From Lamellibrachia satsuma (lineage: Eukaryota > Annelida > Polychaeta > Sabellida > Siboglinidae), in NCBI GenBank assembly GCA_033239005.1, contig BSQZ01000029.1:5435001-5499000 (forward strand): DNA of 64,000 nucleotides. Reading direction: 5' to 3'. The notes below the pieces were generated by a model. That model was given only the letters and a program-made list of their open reading frames with translations. It was not told where the DNA came from and searched no databases. The position numbers were made by a program, and so were the translations under genes. Of this stretch, positions 23,111 through 37,170 are shown piece by piece (positions within the stretch are counted from its first letter, which is position 1; each line of letters starts with the position of its first letter).

Positions 23111-23660
23111 GGCAAGTCGTCGGACGACACGTTCCTATTCAACTCACTACGTGATACATTATTAATCAGTGGACAAACTCCCCTTTGTGTGGTGTGTGTA
23201 CTGTGTGTCTGGCATACCTCAGATTGCCCATTTTCACCCTACACGGTAGTTGTGTTTCTCGCACAAACACAGAAAGGGCTGCGTAGACACACATAAAACA
23301 TTCTGGGGCTCGCTTCGAAACAACCGCCGTCACTGTAAACATGGGTGATTGAATGGACAGTCGCAGTCTCACTGCGCTTCCCTGTCAACAGTGACGTCAC
23401 ATTAAAGCTTGCCGATAATCGCGGGGAAAAGGTGCATAATGGAGATAGGCCGGTAGAACCATAGAGATGCATGTTAACATTCACATTGTCATTATGTCTA
23501 CATTGATAGAACAGATTATTATTTTGAATTATTAAATAATTGAATTCTAATAAATGTTTCGGTGTTGTGAAAAAGGAAATATACGGCAAGATGTAACATA
23601 AAGTGTGTTGTTGTTGTTTTTATTTCCTTTAACTTTACAGGTTCTGGTGGGCTCCATTCG
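23060..23660 (-). mobile_element. THAP-type DNA transposon fragment
   Basis: Homologous along its length to 62075-62640 in the same orientation, and inverted to 17320-17600 and 51220-51900. On the minus strand near 23300 a frame with MFYVCLRSPFCVC aligns with the THAP-like start at 17601, but cysteine spacing and frame are broken. The end carries gttctggtgggctccattcg next to ccgcaatagtggctccac. Confidence 0.5.
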
Positions 23661-23669
23661 GCACTCGCC

Positions 23670-23890
23670 GCAATAGTGGCTCCACATGGTGAGTCATGAA
23701 ACTGCTAACGGTGTGGCGCCATCTCTTGCATGAGGGTGACACCATTTCACTGTCGTCCCCCGGGTGACACCCATCCACCTCAACGTGGCCGTGGCCATCT
23801 CTCTCGGAACTGTCAACCTCTGTTTTTATGCATTTCCACCATTTAATGATATTTTATTTACATTATTATCTCTCCTCTTCTGAATGTGCA
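23670..23890 (-). pseudogene. LINE fragment, internally deleted
   Basis: Carries the LINE 3' end (ccgcaatagtggctccac, gtgtggcgccatctcttgca) joined to an internal LINE segment. That segment, read on the minus strand, contains aggttgacagttccgagaga, the same site that holds a GA microsatellite at 61037-61335. Here the run is only gagagaga. Confidence 0.6.
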
Positions 23891-24490
23891 AAGCAAAAAT
23901 CAAGGGCTTGTGGTGTTTGGCCACATGCTCGATAAAGGGGATTATTTCCAATTTCATAACGTCGTCGAGAGCGAGATTATGACATGTTTGTTGAGTAGAA
24001 CAATATACAAGTTGTGCAGTAATACGCAGTTAGGTAATATTTACTATTTTCCTCATAGAGCCGTTGAAACTGTGCAGTAAAAGTCAGTTTCTTAGCCATA
24101 CGTTATGACGAATTCTTTAGAAAATCTGTTTCGAGCAAGGTTAAAGAGGCAATCGACTTTTATGGGCGAAATCGTGTTGATGACTCTTAAGTCCAGAGAA
24201 GCTCTACGTAACCACATACTATAAATAATAACGTTGTGGATTCAGCCGTGTTTACATCTTTATTGTTTCAAACAATTGGTTACAAACAGCGATTATGTGA
24301 AGAAATTCACGACGAACAGCCATTTTACCTCCGCCTTCTGCCGTTTTGTATTTTACATTTGATGAAGTATTGGCGACAGTTCGCTCCATCGCAGAGGTAC
24401 TTTACGTAGATACCAGGATAATATTTGCTGTTGTTCTGGCAGACTCCGCTATTGCCGGTGCATCTGCAATCTGTCGGAGTATCAATATAT
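23880..24490 (-). repeat. Inverted fragment of the peptide-gene unit
   Basis: Minus-strand sequence is collinear with about 14050-14630 of unit 1: mature-peptide exon, AATAAA, acgttatta, a gatttcgccc word and cataatctcgctctc. Upstream (towards 24500) homology ends about 40 bp into the intron, where simple repeats take over. Confidence 0.75.
24325..24470 (-). pseudogene. Orphan mature-peptide exon with a rearranged cysteine pattern
   Basis: A normal acceptor (gatactccgacag) precedes a frame of 47 codons beginning CRCTGNSGVC, with KYLCDGANCRQYF and a basic tail ending RRRR. Compared with the family exon, the third cysteine is Tyr and the final Cys-Cys pair is Tyr-Phe. New cysteines appear at three other places, so the total remains six. 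The predicted charge is strongly positive (about +8). AATAAA lies at 24264-24259 (minus). No signal-peptide exon was found upstream (to 26376), where 1.1 kb of simple repeats intervenes, so it is listed as an orphan exon. Confidence 0.65.
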
Positions 24491-24510
24491 TATTTACGGT
24501 CGTAAATCTT

Positions 24511-25658
<1,148 letters not shown>

Positions 25659-25892
25659 CGAACATATGTACACACGGTCAAACATACATGTGTATATAAA
25701 TATCATAATTTAATTGGGTATTCGCTCGAGGCCCAAGGAACTTTTGTAAATTACATCCAAGACTATATAACAGTTAATTATGTATGTGAAATGCTGATTT
25801 AGGGTATTTCATAAGTGGATGTTTTATAACGCATCATATGTTCTGGGGACGTTTCTGGCAATTGAATTAGGCGTATCACTGAATTATTTTCG

Positions 25893-26335
25893 TCTTCCTA
25901 GCCAGATGTACAGCAGCCTGCCGCTGTCGATCCACCCGAACCAGCCAAACAGGGAAGCGTAAACGTCACTCGCTATCACCTCAACGGGCATTGAATTCCT
26001 CTGACTCTGAGTTCACTGACAGCGACTTCCCCGATGAGGAAGTTGATAGATGCACCCACAAGAAAGCGAAGAGCCGGATACCATCAACATCAGGTACCAC
26101 AGCTTTCGATGTGGGTTGGGAACATCTGGGGTATAAAGTCATAGTTAGGCGTTGAAAGTGCATACGTACGAATGAATACTTTCCCCTGCGCATTATGAGC
26201 ACATACTACCACTTTGACCCCAGGATGTCCCGACCTCTCCCACCTTAGACAGGAAACGGACAGTCGTCCCTGTAGATCAGGTAGAAGAATGGCTCCAACT
26301 CTGTATGACTTATGCAGCCTCTGGGACCGAAAAGT
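25893..26335 (+). pseudogene. Upstream coding remnant of the DIRS-like element (gag-like or N-terminal region)
   Basis: A frame through 25900-26095 gives a basic/acidic stretch (KRKRHSLSPQ, then SSDSEFTDSDFPDEE, then KKAKSRIPSTSG). A second piece near 26222-26335 gives PVDQVEEWLQLCMTYAASG and then runs into a stop just before the RT block. The position immediately upstream of the RT fits the gag or linker region of a DIRS-like element. The two pieces are separated by about 120 bp of noncoding-looking DNA that starts with a GT after CAG, so an intron is also possible. Function is inferred from context only. Confidence 0.35.
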
Positions 26336-26337
26336 GA

Positions 26338-27051
26338 GTGAGTGAAAAAGCTAAGCAGAGGATTGTGGGCCCCTTTTACGTCAGATCCCTTCAAAATATG
26401 GGTTACTCGCCTTTAGGCTTAGTCCCTAAAAAGTTGCAGGCGAAATTCGACTCATACATATATCAGGTTGCTGTGTATGCAGAGAGCGAAGTTACCATTA
26501 GCTTCCCCAGAACAAATTATATTAACTCCCACATACTTCCCGAATTTACCACTTGTTACCTTTCAACTTTTAGATGATTGTGTTTAACAACTGGTGGTTT
26601 TGAGCAAAGGAGCGTTCATCGCAAAAGCTGACTTGCAAGATAATCCCTGTTTCACCCCTAGACAACAGACTGCTAGATTTAAAGTTTCAGGGACTTAGGT
26701 ATTTTGACATGTATCTCCCCATGGCTTGTAGCAATTTATGCCAAACCTTTGAGCTTTCAAGGCCCTGGAATTAGCTATAATAAGTCTCAAGTGTCCAGCA
26801 TGAGCCATATTATTGATGATTTCATATTTGTTTGGGCAAAAACAGTGTCTGAATGTCATTTCAACCTGTCTCGCTTTCTTGAACTCCACCGCATGGTTAG
26901 CCTACCTATAAAGCAGTATAAGACAGTGCTACCTTCCACAACAGTAACACGTCATAGTATTGAAGTTGACACCTTGAATCAAACACTTACGTTAATTATG
27001 AACAATGTTACATCCGTTCGCCAGAAACTGATAGGCAAGGCCAAAAGATAG
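26338..27051 (+). pseudogene. DIRS-like retrotransposon reverse transcriptase remnant (copy B)
   Basis: This is the copy B counterpart of the remnant at 1-672 and includes sequence missing from the window in copy A: a VSEKAKQRIVGPF block just upstream of NMGYSPLGLVPKK. The IIDDF catalytic box lies near 26805-26825. A one-base insertion near 26528 shifts the frame relative to copy A, so copy A's reading into LLDDCV is lost here and the ORF ends at 26577. The downstream frame (26704-27051) is intact up to a TAG. Each copy has its own lesions, as expected of a dead element duplicated with its host segment. Confidence 0.75.
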
Positions 27052-27265
27052 AAAGCCACTTTGAAAGAAATACATCATTTTGATCGGCTCCCTTAATTTT
27101 GCATGCAGGATATATACATTTAACGATACTTTACATGCTGATCGCAGTGACCGGCGCGGTACGTAGGGTGTGATCAGTGACTTATGGCACACGTTTAACA
27201 GACACAGTAACAACATTCAGGATATATACATTTAGCGATACTTAACACGCGTTAACATTAAAACA

Positions 27266-27478
27266 ATGAAATATAATACACCTAATGAAGCTTTACACCG
27301 TCACTCTCAAGATACGTCAAAGGACACACACGAGCCCGATGTTGACGATGCAGCGGCCAACCCCGGTACCATCAGAAGTTCTGATACAGAGGATGTATTG
27401 TCTTCGGCCGATGATGACGTCAACAAAGACCCGGATGATAAAGATGACGACATCGACGTCGATGGTGTTGGTGTGTGA
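27266..27478 (+). CDS. Short acidic ORF of unknown function (copy B)
   Basis: This is the twin of 886-1098 with the same 70-residue Asp-rich product. No domain is recognised. It lies about 210 bp downstream of the DIRS-like RT remnant in copy B. Coding status is unproven. Confidence 0.2.
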   Translation: MKYNTPNEALHRHSQDTSKDTHEPDVDDAAANPGTIRSSDTEDVLSSADDDVNKDPDDKDDDIDVDGVGV

Positions 27479-28973
27479 CGACGACGTGGCTCAAAAATAC
27501 TGACCGGAAGGTGTTGCTTAATTTCGGCGTAAAGCCGTTAGTGCCGATATTGACAACACGTGTTGACGATGGTGCATCTACATTAGAGACATCCGTGCGA
27601 CTGTCAAATATCTACTCGGCTGCTGTGATTGGTCAATAATGTCGAATATTACAACAATTTGTAAAATATGTGAACGGAATAACTGTGTCAACTGATAAAC
27701 TCAACACAGTTGCAACCATATGCTGTTTCAATGGTTCTAGTAGATGTCTTGCATTGTTTTGAATAATAATAAAGTATCCACTTTATCAGAACAGAATGCA
27801 TCAGAATTATGTCTTCCCAAGAGACCTCACTGAGGATTGCAATTGAGTCAGTATGTAATATCTTAACTAGTGAGACAAGTCTACGGAAACCTACGTCAAG
27901 TGTTGATGGATGTTTAGGATGTAGTATGATTTGTTTGACATTGGTATGGAAAACTGAGCGTGCTTTTTTTGCGTTTCAGTGACATAATTGACTGGATTAG
28001 GCGGAAACACTGCACGTCAAATTGCAGTTGAGTTATTGTGAAAACAAGAACACTGACACACTGTAAAGATATTTTGTGGGTGATTATAAAGTTGTTTGAT
28101 TGTTCATTTAAAATCTCGCTAGTATTCCTCAGTGTAAATTATAACATAATAAAATCGACACCAATGATGTCGAAAGAGTGAAAGTAAAACTGCATCACGC
28201 ATTAATAAAGCAGTGGTAAATTTCGTTTCGTGTTAGAATGTCAACTATTTTAACTATGGTTCAGATTGAAAAACGAATTAAATACGATGGAACACGGGCA
28301 CGTGCGACCAGAATGATTCCCAGGGTAAACTAGTTTCTGTAGGGGGAACTTCTGGTAACAACCGCTGCCCCTCGCGTGACCAAAGGTCGGGGTTGCCTAC
28401 GCGGCATATACCACCCAACGCCTACGACTGTTCGGCAGACATACGCTTAAGCCCATAATACTACTGCAACCATGTAGGCCACAATACCAAAATCGATTAT
28501 TGGACTCTCGCACGCTTTCGTGAATTCGCCGAGAACAGAGTCTGGCCCCAGATAGTTCGCTTCCTCGTTACCGCCAGGTGGCATTACTGATTTGATTGAT
28601 TCATGCTGGCGCTATGTTCCAGTTCAGTTGATTTAGTTCAGTTGTTGCCGTTTGCCGGACAGTCAGTTGACGGACATTCAATAGATGCCGTCGGGCGCAG
28701 GCCTGTTCGTGTGTTAGAAATATTAATTCCGTTTATTTTATAAAGTAAATTTTTTACGTTTATACGCGTATAAAATGTCACTCACAACATATGAGTTAGA
28801 ATAAAAACCCCCGGATGTCTACCTAGAACCTGGGTATACACCCGGGCTCCGTCACAATGGAACCTACTCTCTGGATCCAACCTCTGGTGTGTGCGACAAA
28901 CAATGGCCCCCCGGAGCTTGGACAATCAAGGGTAAGACAAGTGCGCCGTCTTTCGAACATTCCTAGCGGCATA

Positions 28974-29091
28974 TATGTATGTATGCATGTATGTATGTAT
29001 GTATGTACGTACGTACGTATGTATGTATGTATGTATGTATGTATGTATGTATGTATGTATGTATGTATGTATGTATGTATGTATGTATGTA
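28974..29091. repeat. (TATG)n microsatellite (copy B)
   Basis: Counterpart of 2608-2711. It is slightly longer, with the same TACG-variant block, so it shares ancestry and has changed length since duplication. Confidence 0.95.
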
Positions 29092-29786
29092 CGTGTCTTT
29101 GCTTTTTCTTTTTATCTGTTTTTTTAATTTGCTTTCAAATTGACCGCAGTTATGGAATGACACACACCTGTAAGAGAAGCACATGTCGGGGAATTCATCA
29201 TGATCTCCACAGTGATACGTGTGTTGGACGGTGAACAGCCTCTTTAAAGCTTCTTTCTCGTTAAAAACATTTTTGTCGGTGACGAAATGCGATGCACATC
29301 GCAAACTCCCGGCATATGTCGATCACAGCATTTAATGTGACGTAGAATAAGGTTGTAGCCACGATTGTTATATGAAAACAAATTATTTGTATTAAAACTT
29401 GTATCTTCCTGACGCAGTTGTATTATTGTGTCTAGCGATAATCCGTAGTATTTTTCTGAACAATTCTGAACATTAAAATAATTACTTGAGACATAAATAT
29501 TACTAATTGAGTGTATTTCCATGTGAATTCGACCAATGGATGTTGCACTGATATATTAACCTGTGAAGAAAAATTAATTCATATTTCTCAAGTTAATATT
29601 TCATGACCTAGTAAACTTATATGAGGTATGTCAATAACACTTTGTGGAATTGTTCTCTGTAATGTGTAGATTGTATAACCATAATGAGAGAACATGCATG
29701 CATTTTATGATAAATGTGCAGTAAACTGATAAAATCAAAGATATATTCAATAAACCATCTGCGAGACGGTTTTCATGCGTCAGTTG

Positions 29787-30007
29787 CAGGGGCGTCCGCA
29801 GGTGGAGGGGCAAACATTCTGCTGTGTGATTTCGATCAGAAATCTTCACACTTACCAAAATGTCTACTTTCTATGAACAAAATTTATATAATTAGATGAT
29901 TTACTTAACACAAATAGTAAACAATCTACTCACCACAAAAAAACCAAAATTTTACAAACATCCAGATCTAGGGGGCATGTGCCCCCCTTGCCCCACGGAA
30001 GCCCATG
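29787..30007. mobile_element. hAT-like MITE (copy B)
   Basis: Counterpart of 3406-3629, with left end CAGGGGCGTCCGCAGG and right end ccccacggaagcccatg. The flanking duplications read gtcagttg and atcaattg. It was present before the A/B duplication. Confidence 0.7.
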
Positions 30008-30691
30008 ATCAATTGTGAGTTAAATACATATCTGTAAAATACAAAAAGTATTATTAATTGTATTTTTGCATCTTAGTGCACATATCAGAGCAATATAGCA
30101 CTCTGCTTACCTTAACTACTAATCTATGCACATGTTACATGTATACAAAGCTACATCATGTAATTATTTAACATATTTTAATAAGGTACCAACTAATTAA
30201 ATGCTAAGTAGAAAATATTGTTCCGTAACTTTTCTAATTTATCCCTGGAATCTTATTTCACTAACAATACTTTGGCTACCTCTGTGGGATTTTTGGAAGG
30301 AAGCATGGGAGGATATTGGAAGTTACTTGTTATTTGTGCTATTGGAATGTTTTATGCTTGATAAAAGTTACAGCACAATATCTGCTACCCCACAATCATT
30401 TTTGGGGTCTGACATTGACTAATTAAAAACATATGACGACGTGGCAATTTTATCATCTGCATAGGTTACTACTAGGCATAGCGGACTTAAATGACCCCTC
30501 GGTGGCGTATTTGTTTTTGTGAAGTGTTTTCGTCATTCGGTAACATTTTGTCATTAAGTATTTAGCTAAAGTTTGTTTGCTCTCAATCGATTAAATAACT
30601 TTTCGCTTTTTGTCAAAAGGGAATTGTCTGTTCAACACCACGTGCTGTGCAGTGGCACGTTATTAGTTCTGACTAAGCCTGGATTGGTTTT

Positions 30692-31128
30692 TTATTTATA
30701 CGGCGCTTTACGTCGGCGCTTAGCAAGCAGAAACACAGACGTCGTCCGATGCGTACGCGTTTTGTTATTGAATTGGCCGGCGGACGTTTTTACTGCAGAA
30801 AGGCGTCGTCCACCAAGTTTATCGCAGCAAACAATCTCCGCCATCTTGAAAGCACGGCCACACTCTCGCGACCAATGACAGCGAGTGGGCGGAGCTAAAA
30901 CAGTCGCCCATGCCCTACCGGGTACGGATGGTAATTTCGCGGGCGGGACACACTGGGTGTGCAGACGGGCAGCTGGTCGGGCGAAATGATGGGAAGAATG
31001 TTTGCGAATCGTTGTGGATGTAGAACTCGCAAATAGCTGCATCTCACGCTGGTATTTGGTAGAATACCGTGCCTAAGGCAAACACAGACGTGAACGCCGG
31101 GTGCAATGGATTGGTAGTCGTTGTTCAT
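30692..31128 (-). promoter_or_regulatory. CpG-rich promoter-like block (copy B)
   Basis: Counterpart of 4314-4750 with the same GC box, inverted CCAAT box and caagatggcgg arrangement; the 51-codon ORF ends KAPYK instead of KAPHK. A diverged third copy is split in unit 2, with one part near 39215-39320 and the rest at 43376-43600. Confidence 0.4.
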
Positions 31129-32861
31129 TTGCCCAGGTCACCATGACATAAAGAACACTCCTTTACCGTAACCATAAACAACAATTGTATCTCTTGTGTT
31201 GTACCATTTGGTATTCTATGTTGTAACTAATCCTAAATGACCCATGTTTTTACAATCGATCATTTAACAACCGGATAAATATGTACTATGTATACGGCAC
31301 TATGGCATGCAAGTTTGCAACTGATAATTAGGCTAGTTACAGTTGTCGGCGAGTAGAAAAATACCTTGTCACCGTGACCTAACCAACATCGGGTTCTGAA
31401 TAGCGAAATAAAGTTTAGCCTTGTAATGCCCTCGTTTCTTCTTCGTCATAATTTATTAGTCTTGTCGACTGTGTAAGGTTGTTCCAGTGCTGAAAGGTTG
31501 TGTAAAGGGTATTTTTTCTTAAGTCAAGACTGCTGGGTTTATTCCACAATATCTCATAATGACCCCGCGTGTCGTTAGTGCTAGTTGGCTTTAACATTTT
31601 GTGTTGTAACGAATTCTAAAAATGCGCGTATGCCATTATTATAAGAGATGTTTACCTTGATCAAAACTTAACTTAAGTTGCACGTTTTGAACGTTTTGAA
31701 ATGATATTAATCTAACACATTCATATAGATCATATGCAAAGGTTGGATACATTTATTTATTGTTCACCGGTCTGGGTAAATATGTGTCCCCTTGTTCATT
31801 GCAATTCAACTCAATTCAAAGTAAAGTGCAGACACAATATGCTATACCATAAAGCATTAGTCACAAACACGGGTGGCCGCTCGCTGCTTCAACGTCTCCA
31901 CTGCGTGGTGTATTCCGTAGCGTGTCTTCGTCGTAGGTGTACACCGTGACCCAACTAACATCTTTGTCAAACACCCAACCAAACTTTTTAGTGCCCTGGC
32001 TTCGTAACTTGCCTGGATGACTTGCCATCGTGTTTTGAACTGATACATGTTAGCCTTGTAATGCCCTCCTTACTGCTTCGTCATAATTTATTAGTCTGGT
32101 TGACTGTGTAAGGTTGTTCCAGTGCTGGAAGGTTGTGTGAAGGTATTTTTGTGATGTCAAGACTGCTGGGTTTATTCCACGATATCTCATTACGACCCCG
32201 CGTGCCATTAGTGCTAGTTGTCATGATCTACCATGTTGTGTTCTAACGAATTCTAACCACGCGCGTTTTCCATTATTATAAGGGACATTTACCTTGATCA
32301 AAACTTAACATAAGTTACACGTTTTGAAATTACATTAACACATTCATAAAGATCATATGCAAAAGTTGGATACATTTATTTACTGTACACTCGGTCTGGG
32401 TAAATCTGTGTCCCCTATTTCATTGTAATTCAACTCAATTCAATGTAAAGTGCAGACACAATATATAATAACATAAAGGATTAGTCGCAAATACGGAAAT
32501 ACATAGTTAGAAAACAAAATGAGTCTTATTAAGGTATTGTCAATTACAAAAATTCACATATTCACAGTTGCATTGTTCTAGTTGTGTGCATAGTAGTCAT
32601 TTAGAAATAAGTGCTGAAAGGGAATAAAAACAAGACACTAGTTAACATGCTTTCTCGGTGTGTACACAAAGTTTAACATACACTGAGATGGGCGATCAAG
32701 TGGCTTAGTGACGTCACTGATGACATGGGTTTACACCCAGTCAGTGATTTCTATGCAATACTTCAATATTGTTGAACTCGCGTTTCTATGGCGAGTGGTG
32801 GCGTTGTCAATTTTCCTGAAGCAGTTTAGCGATGCCAGTAGACTTTAACTTCTAATTGATA

Positions 32862-33220
32862 TACTTTCTGACCGAACCATGAAAACGACCACACAGAACT
32901 GCCAAACGTCTCTTTATACATATACCATATATGTCATATATCTACCATACGCCTACACATGTGACGTGGTCAAAACATTACTCTTATTTCCATATAAAGA
33001 AATTTTTTGAAATTTACAAAAAACAAACGCGCCATCTCCTATGCCTAGCTTCGCGGAACTAGGCGTAGACGAAATATCTAGTTTTGTAATTTGTTATCGT
33101 AACATGGAAGTATGAGTAATGTTTGACCATGTGACATGTGGAAATATATATATATGGTAAATATATGACGAGAAGCTTGTCTGTTCTAGCTGGTCGTTTT
33201 CATGGATGGTTCAGAAAGTA
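32862..33220. mobile_element. Foldback MITE with long inverted ends (copy B)
   Basis: Counterpart of 6432-6798. It is collinear, with a shorter internal TA run and a small change near 32915. Confidence 0.7.
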
Positions 33221-33405
33221 GGGCATTGGATTGGTTTTCGTACTATCATGACATCTGGTGGCATTACTCCTTGTCATTTTGAGCCATTTGACATCTCTGC
33301 TGGTTCTGGTATTGATTTTTGCACCGCAATATTCCGTCATCTTTGACAAAAAAGGTACTCGCAACTTTACAGGGTGGGCGATTTATGTCCAGGAAACCAT
33401 TACGT

Positions 33406-33659
<254 letters not shown>

Positions 33660-34599
33660 GCTAAACCGCTGATGATGACCACGAGAAGTGTCAATGGAAG
33701 CAACAGTTCAGGTAGTGGCTACCGATACTTGCCTTAACTCAATATGGTGACATGTTGTAACGTTTAAATGTTCCAGGCACATATTTGTACAATGGTGGGA
33801 TGTGGTGATGTTTCAATGTTTAATATCAGTGTAAAATTACAACAAATGACTCTTTCCTTTGTTTACAGCTGATGAAATTCAGATGAGATTAATAAGTTAT
33901 AATACTCAATATAGCCGGCATCTGAAAGCTCATGTAGTTACAGAACATGCGCCCCGATATCGGAGGTGCGCAAACGAGTTGCGCCAACGTTTCTAATGTA
34001 ATGTACGTTGACCAGTCAAACAGAGTCTAGGAATGTGCGCTGAGCAAGTCGCACAACCACGGAAAGGGAAATCATTGCTAATCGTACAATTGACGACACG
34101 CAATAAACACATAACAATGTACGCTTAGCTTTATCAGGACAGGCTATATACAATGACAACTGTGTTGGACTACCGATAAGTTAATGGCTTCCTTGTCCAC
34201 TTGCCATCTGAAGTTTTAGCTTTGGATGTTAAATATCTTGTTAAATCTTTTAAAATCTTAAAACAAAAGACGCTGCCCTAATTCTAAAGTTCGATAGTCT
34301 AACCATTTGCATGTACCGACGGTTTGCATCTCGTTTGAAACAAGCCATGTGCCTACTGCACTGAACGACGTACCGCATTAATCAAAACAATGTCGTACAT
34401 TGATATATGTAAATGTTATTGCGCTATTCGACAGAAACTCAACAACCCATGAATTATTTTAATAAAATTTCGTTTCCAATAATATAACGTAGATAGTTAT
34501 TATTCGGTTACTTGGAAACCGTCTCATTTGGTCGGAAATAATGCAGCTAATTGTGGTTTGACAATAAAACGGCGTCGCACCTCATTGAAAATGGCAACA

Positions 34600-35125
<526 letters not shown>

Positions 35126-35959
35126 CTGGTTTCGGTCTATAAACCCTTCTTTGACACAACTCGCTGTTGCTGCTAACTTCATTTTTGTGACAGTAACCGC
35201 GCTTACATGTACGGAATGACTTGAACGTATAAGTTTATATCAGTTGCACCCTCAGAATCGGCGTCGCTCGACATTTCGCGTGATCTAAATCTTGCTAAAA
35301 GTTAAGTGCCTAGGAACCGACGTAGGCGAAGTTGGTTTGTTTGGCCAAAATTATGTCACGCGGCCTGACATCTACCGGCAAAAATCCACAAACTGGTTTC
35401 GGGAAGTGCCTTCGGGAATTTAGGCATATCTGCTGCTGCTTCTACTACTGCTACTGCTGCTGCTTCTGCGTGGCCTGTGAATGTCTTCTGAAGTGCTGAC
35501 CATGAGCTAGAAATAGACACGCCCAACCAGGTGTTACCGCATTTTGTAGAGTTGTTTGAACGTGGTCGCGTTGCAAAGCAGTCACACGGTATTCACACAA
35601 AGGTTGATGCTATTTTTGAAGACGGTAGTTCAGGCACATAAACAGTCACATTTTCTGCCACTTTGTAGTGTGGCGTGTAAAAATAAATATAGCTACCGGA
35701 GTTGTCGAAATGACGCACTGGCTACTGCCGAAACGACAGGTTATTGCATTAATTGCGCAGTAGGCCTAATTGTACTACTGGAATGCGGCCATCTTTAAAT
35801 GTAAACTGTAGTTAGAAGCGAGGTGTTTATTTCTTCGTCTCCTCGTTTAATGTAACGATACATTGCTTTCAAGCTGTCATTGTCAATACGTGTTAGCATT
35901 ATTCACAAGTAGAACAATTCTGGGTGAGTTACTTGAACCGGAGCAGTTTTAGCACATCA

Positions 35960-36455
35960 TCACACCCGGGGGAAGCCGAAACCGAAAACCCACACAAAGG
36001 CTACTTGGGGACGAACACGACAGATGAGAGCGGAAAACAACGCTCACCACAAGACCTTGGGTCAGCGATGCTGTGCAAGAAAATGTACATTATGCAGTAG
36101 AACACATGTAATGAAAAAGGAACTCTGTCCTGCATGGGGTAAAACTTGCGATGCATGCAAGGGCCGCAATCACTTCCGACACTCCAAACAATGCTCCAGG
36201 ACTGGACATGGTGTACAGAGCGGCTATGACTCCGACAGCTCATGTACTAGTTATGTTGACATCAGCTCAGTAACTGCTGATGTGCACACACATGGCTCGG
36301 GTGATAATGGTCCCATCTTCTGCCACATGCAGGTCACAAAGCAATGTGTGGAGATGCAAGTTGACTGTGGCTCCACTGTCAATATACTACCCAAGAAATA
36401 TGTGGTTGATAATGATATCCGTCCAGAATGCATCACTCTAAAGATCTTAGCTTAA
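35960..36455 (+). pseudogene. Gypsy-type retrotransposon gag/protease fragment
   Basis: One open frame, starting before the ATG at 36024, encodes a basic stretch, then a zinc-knuckle-like region (CTLCSRTHVMKKELCPAWGK then CDACKGRNHF), and after about 60 residues an aspartic-protease signature, VDCGSTVNILP, in which D-C-G-S replaces the usual D-S/T-G-A/S. This order (knuckles then retropepsin) is that of Gypsy-type gag-pol. The fragment begins exactly at the right edge of copy B and ends where diverged unit 2 DNA begins, so it lies at a rearrangement junction. RT and integrase are absent. Confidence 0.75.
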
Positions 36456-36929
36456 CTACTAATATATGCACATGTTACATGCACGCAAAGCTACATCATG
36501 TAATTATTTAAGGTATTTTAATAAACTTTTAAAAAGATACCAAATAATTAAATGTTTAGTAAAAAAATACTGTTCCTTAACTTTTGTTAACAACTAACTT
36601 CCAATTTATCCTTCGAGGCTTCCTTCACTAAAAAAAATTGGCTACCATTGTGGAATATTTGGAATGCAGAAGGATATTGTTCCTTGTTATGCTGTTCGAC
36701 TGGTTGATGCCTGATAAAAGTTACAAATCAAGATATTCAACGCAATGTACATTTTTGCGGTCTGACATTGATTAATAAAAACAATATGACAACGTAGCAT
36801 CTTATCATCTGTACAGATTAAGAGAACCATACATACAGCTCTCATTCTAACAATGTGACATATAAATGCAACGTTTAGCTAATGTTCAGATGTGTATTTA
36901 TTTAGCACACAATCGATGTATGAAAACCT

Positions 36930-37170
36930 TCATACTCTTGAGTGCCGAATAAGCGTCCCGTTATGGAACAAATTGTCTACAGATTGTGTAACTGCTAGCA
37001 GCGTGAATATGTTTAAAAACAAGGTTGACACATATCTCAGGAGGGCGTGTTATAAGTAGATGAACATTGTTGGACTCTCGATAAGCCAATGGCTTCCTTG
37101 TCAACTTGCCATATGGGCCTTTGGCTTGGATGGCAAATCTTGTTAAATCTTTATGCGTATTTATTTGATG
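36930..37170 (+). pseudogene. CR1-like LINE 3' end fragment
   Basis: Encodes the ORF2 C-terminus around WNKLSTDCVTASSVNMFKNK and RRACYK, then the shared tail (ggcttccttgtcaacttgcc, ttgttaaatct). It corresponds to the end of the LINE at 41285-43340 on the opposite strand and is 5' truncated. Confidence 0.7.

Noticed and set aside
36024..36455. Host zinc-finger gene
   Set aside because: Knuckle spacing followed by a retropepsin D-x-G-S box is the gag/protease order of Gypsy elements, and it ends abruptly at a rearrangement junction.
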